64,000 bases of DNA from Allomuricauda ruestringensis DSM 13258 (GTDB lineage Bacteria > Bacteroidota > Bacteroidia > Flavobacteriales > Flavobacteriaceae): NCBI RefSeq assembly GCF_000224085.1, contig NC_015945.1, positions 2,305,501 through 2,369,500 of the forward strand. Reading direction: 5' to 3'. The translations under genes and the position numbers were made by a program. Below the pieces are notes generated by a model. It was not told the DNA's origin and made no database searches. It worked only from the letters and a program-made list of their open reading frames with translations. Shown here in pieces: positions 59,478 to 64,000 of the stretch; positions within the stretch are counted from its first letter, which is position 1, and the number at the start of each line of letters is the position of its first letter.

Positions 59478-59915
59478 ATGGCAAAAGAAGTAGATAAGGT
59501 AGTTAAATTACAAGTTAGGGGAGGTGCTGCGAACCCATCGCCACCGGTTGGACCCGCCTTAGGTGCTGCTGGTGTTAACATCATGGAGTTCTGTAAGCAG
59601 TTTAATGCTCGTACACAGGACAAACCAGGCAAAGTATTGCCGGTCGTTATCACCGTTTACAAGGATAAATCTTTCGATTTTGTTGTAAAAACACCACCTG
59701 CGGCAGTTCAATTGATGGAAGCAGCTAAGATTAAAAAAGGATCTGGCGAACCTAACAGGGTTAAAAACGGTTCAGTATCATGGGATCAAGTAAAAGCAAT
59801 CGCGGAAGACAAAATGGTCGACCTTAATGCTTTTACAGTGGAGTCTGCAATGAGTATGGTTGCAGGTACGGCTAGATCAATGGGACTGAAGATAGCCGGG
59901 CAAAGACCTTTTTAA
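59478..59915 (+). CDS. rplK: 50S ribosomal protein L11
   Basis: The 145-residue uL11 has the family's start [20 protein letters not shown] and the RNA-binding C-terminal domain ([10 protein letters not shown]). It is the first of the L11-L1-L10-L12 run, followed by rplA after 22 bases. Confidence 0.98.
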   Translation: MAKEVDKVVKLQVRGGAANPSPPVGPALGAAGVNIMEFCKQFNARTQDKPGKVLPVVITVYKDKSFDFVVKTPPAAVQLMEAAKIKKGSGEPNRVKNGSVSWDQVKAIAEDKMVDLNAFTVESAMSMVAGTARSMGLKIAGQRPF

Positions 59916-59937
59916 AATCTTAAAAAGCAGTAATTAA

Positions 59938-60630
59938 ATGGCAAAGTTGACTAAAAAGCAAAAAGAGGCCCAGTCCAAGATAGATAAGAACAAACTCTAT
60001 TCTCTGGAAGAGGCATCAGCTTTAGTAAAAGAAATAACCAATGTAAAATTCGATGCTTCCATTGATTTGGCAGTTCGTTTGGGTGTAGATCCAAGAAAAG
60101 CGAATCAAATGGTGCGTGGCGTGGTTACCCTTCCTCACGGAACAGGTAAAGACGTAAAGGTTTTGGCATTGGTGACACCAGACAAAGAGGCAGAAGCTAC
60201 AGAAGCAGGTGCTGACTTTGTGGGGTTGGACGAATATTTGGAGAAAATTAAAGGCGGTTGGACCGATGTTGATGTGATTATCACCATGCCAAGTGTTATG
60301 GGTAAACTGGGACCATTAGGTAGAATTTTGGGGCCTAGGGGTTTAATGCCCAATCCAAAGACCGGAACAGTAACTATGGATGTTGCCAAGGCAGTTTCCG
60401 ATGTTAAGGCCGGTAAAATTGACTTTAAAGTGGACAAAACAGGTATTGTACACGCTGCAATCGGAAAAGCTTCTTTCTCTGCGGACAAAATCGCAGGAAA
60501 TGCTAGGGAGTTGATTGACACCTTGGTGAAAATGAAGCCTTCTGCTTCTAAAGGTGTGTACATGAGAAGTATTTACTTGTCCAGTACCATGAGTCCTAGT
60601 ATTCAATTAGATCCAAAAGCAGTTCAATAA
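59938..60630 (+). CDS. rplA: 50S ribosomal protein L1
   Basis: The 230-residue uL1 has [35 protein letters not shown] and [20 protein letters not shown]. In E. coli L1 represses its own operon by binding the mRNA leader; no such site was searched for here. It precedes rplJ by 23 bases. Confidence 0.98.
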   Translation: MAKLTKKQKEAQSKIDKNKLYSLEEASALVKEITNVKFDASIDLAVRLGVDPRKANQMVRGVVTLPHGTGKDVKVLALVTPDKEAEATEAGADFVGLDEYLEKIKGGWTDVDVIITMPSVMGKLGPLGRILGPRGLMPNPKTGTVTMDVAKAVSDVKAGKIDFKVDKTGIVHAAIGKASFSADKIAGNARELIDTLVKMKPSASKGVYMRSIYLSSTMSPSIQLDPKAVQ

Positions 60631-60653
60631 CTGGTAGTTCAATTTTTTTAACT

Positions 60654-61172
60654 ATGACAAGAGAAGAAAAAGCAACAGTAATAAAAGACTTGACTGCACA
60701 GTTGACTGATAATCCTAACATTTACTTGGCGGATATATCAGGGTTGAATGCCGTGGACACCTCTAATTTGAGAAGAGCGTGTTTTAAGGCGAACATTAAG
60801 CTTGCGGTTGTAAAGAACACCTTGCTTGCAAAAGCAATGGAAGCTTCTGATAAGGAATTTGGTGAACTTCCCGACGTGTTGAAAGGCAATACATCTTTGA
60901 TGTTGTCCGAAACCGGGAACGCACCTGCGAAACTTATCAAGAACTTTAGAAAAAAATCAGAAAAGCCCGTGTTGAAAGGCGCCTTTATAGCAGAGGCAAT
61001 TTACATCGGGGACAACTACCTTGATGCACTTGTTGACATCAAGTCCAAAGAGGAAGTTATCGGGGATATCATCGGATTGTTACAATCACCGGCCAAAAAC
61101 GTTATTTCTGGGCTTAAGTCCGGAGGTGGTAAATTGGCAGGTATCCTTAAAACCTTATCTGAGAAAGAATAA
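60654..61172 (+). CDS. rplJ: 50S ribosomal protein L10
   Basis: The 172-residue uL10 has the ribosome-binding N-terminal part (NIYLADISGLNAVDTSNLRR, LRRACFKANIKLAVVKNTLL) and a C-terminal helix that binds L12 dimers. It forms the base of the L12 stalk. A 55-base spacer separates it from rplL. Confidence 0.98.
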   Translation: MTREEKATVIKDLTAQLTDNPNIYLADISGLNAVDTSNLRRACFKANIKLAVVKNTLLAKAMEASDKEFGELPDVLKGNTSLMLSETGNAPAKLIKNFRKKSEKPVLKGAFIAEAIYIGDNYLDALVDIKSKEEVIGDIIGLLQSPAKNVISGLKSGGGKLAGILKTLSEKE

Positions 61173-61227
61173 TTCGCGCACAATAAACTAAGTATATTTT
61201 TAAACATTTTTATTAAACGATAGAAAA

Positions 61228-61611
61228 ATGGCAGATTTAAAAGATTTTGCAGAACAGTTGGTAAACCTTACAGTAAAAGAGGTAAATGAATTGGCCGACA
61301 TTTTAAAAGAAGAATATGGTATTGAGCCTGCTGCTGCTGCAGTAGCCGTTGCCGGTGGTGCTGCCGCTGGTGGAGGTGAAGGCGAAGCTGCTGAGGAAAA
61401 ATCAGAATTTGATGTAATCCTTACAGCTGCCGGTGGTTCTAAATTGGCAGTCGTAAAATTGGTTAAGGAATTGACCGGTCTTGGGCTAAAAGACGCTAAA
61501 GAAATCGTTGACAGCGCACCAAAAGCTGTTAAAGAAGGTGTTGCCAAAGATGAGGCAGAAGGTATCAAAAAATCATTGGAAGAAGCAGGAGCAGAAGTTG
61601 AGCTTAAATAA
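61228..61611 (+). CDS. rplL: 50S ribosomal protein L7/L12
   Basis: The 127-residue bL12 has an N-terminal dimerisation domain, a flexible Ala/Gly-rich hinge ([20 protein letters not shown]) and the factor-binding C-terminal domain ([20 protein letters not shown]). It recruits EF-Tu, EF-G and others to the ribosome. No classic SD: GATAGAAAAATG precedes the start. Confidence 0.98.
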   Translation: MADLKDFAEQLVNLTVKEVNELADILKEEYGIEPAAAAVAVAGGAAAGGGEGEAAEEKSEFDVILTAAGGSKLAVVKLVKELTGLGLKDAKEIVDSAPKAVKEGVAKDEAEGIKKSLEEAGAEVELK

Positions 61612-61632
61612 TCGCTTTTCCCATAAGAACTT

Positions 61633-61669
61633 GGTTAAGGTCTTTCCATTTTTTGGTTAGACCTTAGCC
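61633..61669 (+). terminator. rplL-rpoB intergenic hairpin
   Basis: GGTTAAGGTCT (61633-61643) and AGACCTTAGCC (61659-61669) pair over 11 bp (one G-U) with a 15-base loop, then TATTTATATAAGG. In E. coli a partial terminator and an RNase III site occupy this spacer; this hairpin may play either role. Confidence 0.45.
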
Positions 61670-61739
61670 TATTTATATAAGGAGTGTATAAAGCCATACA
61701 CGAACCCACATAGTATTCACGATCAAAATTTGTCCATAG

Positions 61740-64000
61740 ATGTTCACAAACACTATTGAAAGAGTTAATTTCGCATCCGCTAAGAACATACCGGAATATC
61801 CGGATTTCTTGGACATTCAGATAAAATCGTTCCAAGACTTTTTCCAGCTTGAAACTAAATCTGACGAAAGAGGAAACGAAGGTCTCTACAACACCTTCAT
61901 GGAGAATTTTCCAATCACAGATACCAGAAACCAGTTTGTACTTGAGTTTTTGGATTACTTCATTGATCCACCAAGATATTCCATCCAAGAATGTATAGAG
62001 CGTGGGCTTACTTATAGCGTACCTTTAAAGGCACGTTTAAAATTGTACTGTACCGATCCAGAACACGAAGATTTCGAAACTATCGTACAGGATGTGTATT
62101 TGGGAACCATCCCTTACATGACTCCTAGCGGAACTTTTGTGATCAACGGTGCAGAACGCGTTGTAGTTTCCCAGTTGCACAGATCTCCAGGGGTTTTCTT
62201 TGGACAGTCTTTCCACGCAAATGGAACAAAATTGTATTCAGCCAGGGTAATTCCTTTCAAAGGATCTTGGATTGAATTCGCCACCGACATCAACTCGGTG
62301 ATGTATGCCTACATTGATAGGAAGAAAAAATTACCGGTAACCACTTTGTTCCGTGCCATCGGTTTTGAAAGGGACAAGGATATTTTGGAAATCTTCGACC
62401 TTTCGGAAGAAATAAAAGTTTCCAAGACCGGACTTAAAAAAGTATTGGGCCGTAAATTGGCCGCCAGGGTGTTGAACACATGGCATGAGGATTTCGTGGA
62501 CGAGGATACGGGAGAAGTGGTTTCCATCGAACGAAACGAAATTGTACTTGATCGTGATACCGTTTTGGAAAAAGAGCATATCGATGAAATCATTGATGCC
62601 GATGTGAAGACCATTTTGCTTCACAAGGAGAACAATGCACAATCCGATTACGCCATCATCCACAACACCTTGCAAAAAGACCCTACCAACTCTGAAAAAG
62701 AAGCGGTAGAGCACATTTACAGACAATTGCGTAATGCAGAGCCGCCAGATGAAGAGACAGCTCGTGGGATTATCGACAAATTGTTCTTCTCCGACCAACG
62801 TTACAACCTAGGTGAGGTAGGGCGTTACAGAATGAACAAGAAGTTGGGCTTGGATATTGGAATGGACAAACAAGTGTTGACCAAAGAAGATATCATCACC
62901 ATTATCAAGTATTTGATCGAGTTGATCAACTCCAAAGCAGAGATTGATGATATTGACCACTTGTCCAACCGTCGTGTAAGAACCGTAGGTGAGCAATTGT
63001 CCTCTCAATTTGGTGTAGGTTTGGCGCGTATGGCACGTACCATCCGTGAGCGTATGAACGTTCGTGACAACGAGGTGTTTACCCCGATCGATTTGATCAA
63101 TGCGAAGACATTGTCGTCCGTGATCAACTCCTTCTTCGGAACCAACCAGTTGTCCCAGTTCATGGATCAGACCAACCCGTTGGCAGAGATTACACACAAA
63201 AGAAGATTATCCGCATTGGGGCCAGGCGGTCTTTCCCGAGAAAGAGCCGGTTTCGAGGTGCGTGACGTTCACTATACACACTACGGAAGATTGTGTCCGA
63301 TCGAGACACCTGAAGGACCGAACATTGGTTTGATCTCTTCTTTGTCCGTATTTGCCAAGGTGAACAATATGGGCTTCTTGGAAACCCCTTACCGTAAAGT
63401 AGAAGATGGAAAAGTAGATACGAAAAATCATATCTACCTAAGTGCAGAGGAAGAAGAGGGAATGAAGATTGCCCAAGCCAACATTCCATTAGGGGATGAT
63501 GGTACCATTGAAAGGGAAAAGGTAATTGCCCGTGAAGAAGGCGATTTCCCGGTTGTGGATCCAACAGAGGTAAAGTACACAGACGTTGCACCGAACCAGA
63601 TTGCATCCATTTCCGCATCCTTGATTCCTTTCTTGGAGCACGATGATGCGAACCGTGCCTTGATGGGATCAAACATGATGCGTCAAGCAGTTCCATTGTT
63701 GAGACCGGATTCTCCAATTGTAGGTACAGGTCTGGAAAGACAAGTGGCTACAGATTCTCGAGTATTGATCAATGCGGAAGGAGATGGGGTTGTGGAATAT
63801 GTGGATTCACAGAAAATCACCATAAAATATACAAGGACCGAAGAAGAGCGCTTGGTAAGTTTTGACGATGACTCGAAGACCTACCAATTGGTGAAGTTTA
63901 GAAAAACAAACCAAGGGACAAGCATCAACTTGAAGCCAATCGTAAGAAAAGGCGACAAAGTGAAAAAAGGTCAAGTGCTTTGCGAAGGTTATGCTACCGA
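61740..64000 (+). CDS. rpoB: DNA-directed RNA polymerase beta subunit, N-terminal part (runs off window)
   Basis: From the ATG at 61740 ([20 protein letters not shown]) 753 codons are present: the protrusion/lobe region, the rifampicin region [20 protein letters not shown] and [20 protein letters not shown] with no substitution at the classic resistance positions, then [16 protein letters not shown]. The rest lies outside the window. It follows rplL after 128 bases containing a hairpin. Confidence 0.98.
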   Translation, partial: MFTNTIERVNFASAKNIPEYPDFLDIQIKSFQDFFQLETKSDERGNEGLYNTFMENFPITDTRNQFVLEFLDYFIDPPRYSIQECIERGLTYSVPLKARLKLYCTDPEHEDFETIVQDVYLGTIPYMTPSGTFVINGAERVVVSQLHRSPGVFFGQSFHANGTKLYSARVIPFKGSWIEFATDINSVMYAYIDRKKKLPVTTLFRAIGFERDKDILEIFDLSEEIKVSKTGLKKVLGRKLAARVLNTWHEDFVDEDTGEVVSIERNEIVLDRDTVLEKEHIDEIIDADVKTILLHKENNAQSDYAIIHNTLQKDPTNSEKEAVEHIYRQLRNAEPPDEETARGIIDKLFFSDQRYNLGEVGRYRMNKKLGLDIGMDKQVLTKEDIITIIKYLIELINSKAEIDDIDHLSNRRVRTVGEQLSSQFGVGLARMARTIRERMNVRDNEVFTPIDLINAKTLSSVINSFFGTNQLSQFMDQTNPLAEITHKRRLSALGPGGLSRERAGFEVRDVHYTHYGRLCPIETPEGPNIGLISSLSVFAKVNNMGFLETPYRKVEDGKVDTKNHIYLSAEEEEGMKIAQANIPLGDDGTIEREKVIAREEGDFPVVDPTEVKYTDVAPNQIASISASLIPFLEHDDANRALMGSNMMRQAVPLLRPDSPIVGTGLERQVATDSRVLINAEGDGVVEYVDSQKITIKYTRTEEERLVSFDDDSKTYQLVKFRKTNQGTSINLKPIVRKGDKVKKGQVLCEGYAT

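Overview
The window is chromosomal DNA from a member of the Bacteroidota, almost certainly family Flavobacteriaceae and probably a marine Muricauda/Allomuricauda-like genus (genus is a guess from protein style only). The evidence is: promoters of the TAnnTTTG type with a TTG about 20 bases upstream; almost no Shine-Dalgarno sequences except in front of rpsU; the gene order tRNA-Thr, Tyr, Gly, Thr, tuf, tRNA-Trp, secE, nusG, rplKAJL, rpoB; the RGGPPARGGG type of PEP carboxylase; an AGCS symporter carrying a SprB-like repeat; and DUF1573, DUF2851 and LUD genes in housekeeping contexts. No prophage, insertion sequence, CRISPR array or rRNA was seen.

Layout. 1-3.5 kb: start of gap (GAPDH), lipA, two ECF sigma factors, one with its own anti-sigma factor. 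3.7-6 kb: murB and an aminotransferase. 6-10.7 kb: a PDZ/aspartyl-protease-like protein, DUF1573, valS. 10.8-15.4 kb: a GH109-like oxidoreductase-fold protein, a GHMP sugar kinase, a nucleotidyltransferase and an alkylglycerol-monooxygenase-like membrane hydroxylase, possibly a sugar salvage unit. 15.4-20.2 kb: a tight minus-strand lipid/quality-control operon (rsfS, ftsH, LUD protein, cdsA, psd, acyl-CoA-binding protein). 20.2-30.9 kb: birA, pyrE, a Nudix hydrolase, an M14 carboxypeptidase lipoprotein, a cytosolic PAS histidine kinase with its receiver, coaD, ddl, a PASTA protein, an RluD-type pseudouridine synthase, yaaA. 31-37 kb: ppc, a UDG-like glycosylase, an outer-membrane protein, a lipoprotein, an M20 peptidase.

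37.2-44.8 kb holds a complete tryptophan operon, transcribed leftwards as leader - GIY-YIG gene - trpE-G-D-C-F-B-A. In front of it I read a complete ribosome-mediated attenuator: a promoter, an 18-residue leader peptide with three consecutive Trp codons, a rho-independent terminator, and a 7-base antiterminator pairing that competes with it. A GIY-YIG endonuclease gene sits between attenuator and trpE, bracketed by small hairpins, and the long spacers of the operon (plus the trpF coding sequence itself) carry related palindromic repeats. This is the most notable region of the window.

44.9-50.8 kb: a MarR regulator with a palindromic operator over its own promoter, driving a nitroreductase and a YceI protein; two thioredoxin-like proteins; a rhodanese protein; DUF2851; PspC; an RCK potassium channel. 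50.9-55 kb: the domain-fused AGCS symporter, a helix-hairpin-helix protein, an acyl-CoA dehydrogenase. 55-64 kb: translation genes: rpsU with a strong Shine-Dalgarno sequence, a Xer recombinase, a hibernation factor, five tRNAs, tuf, secE, nusG, the L11/L1/L10/L12 genes and the first 753 codons of rpoB.
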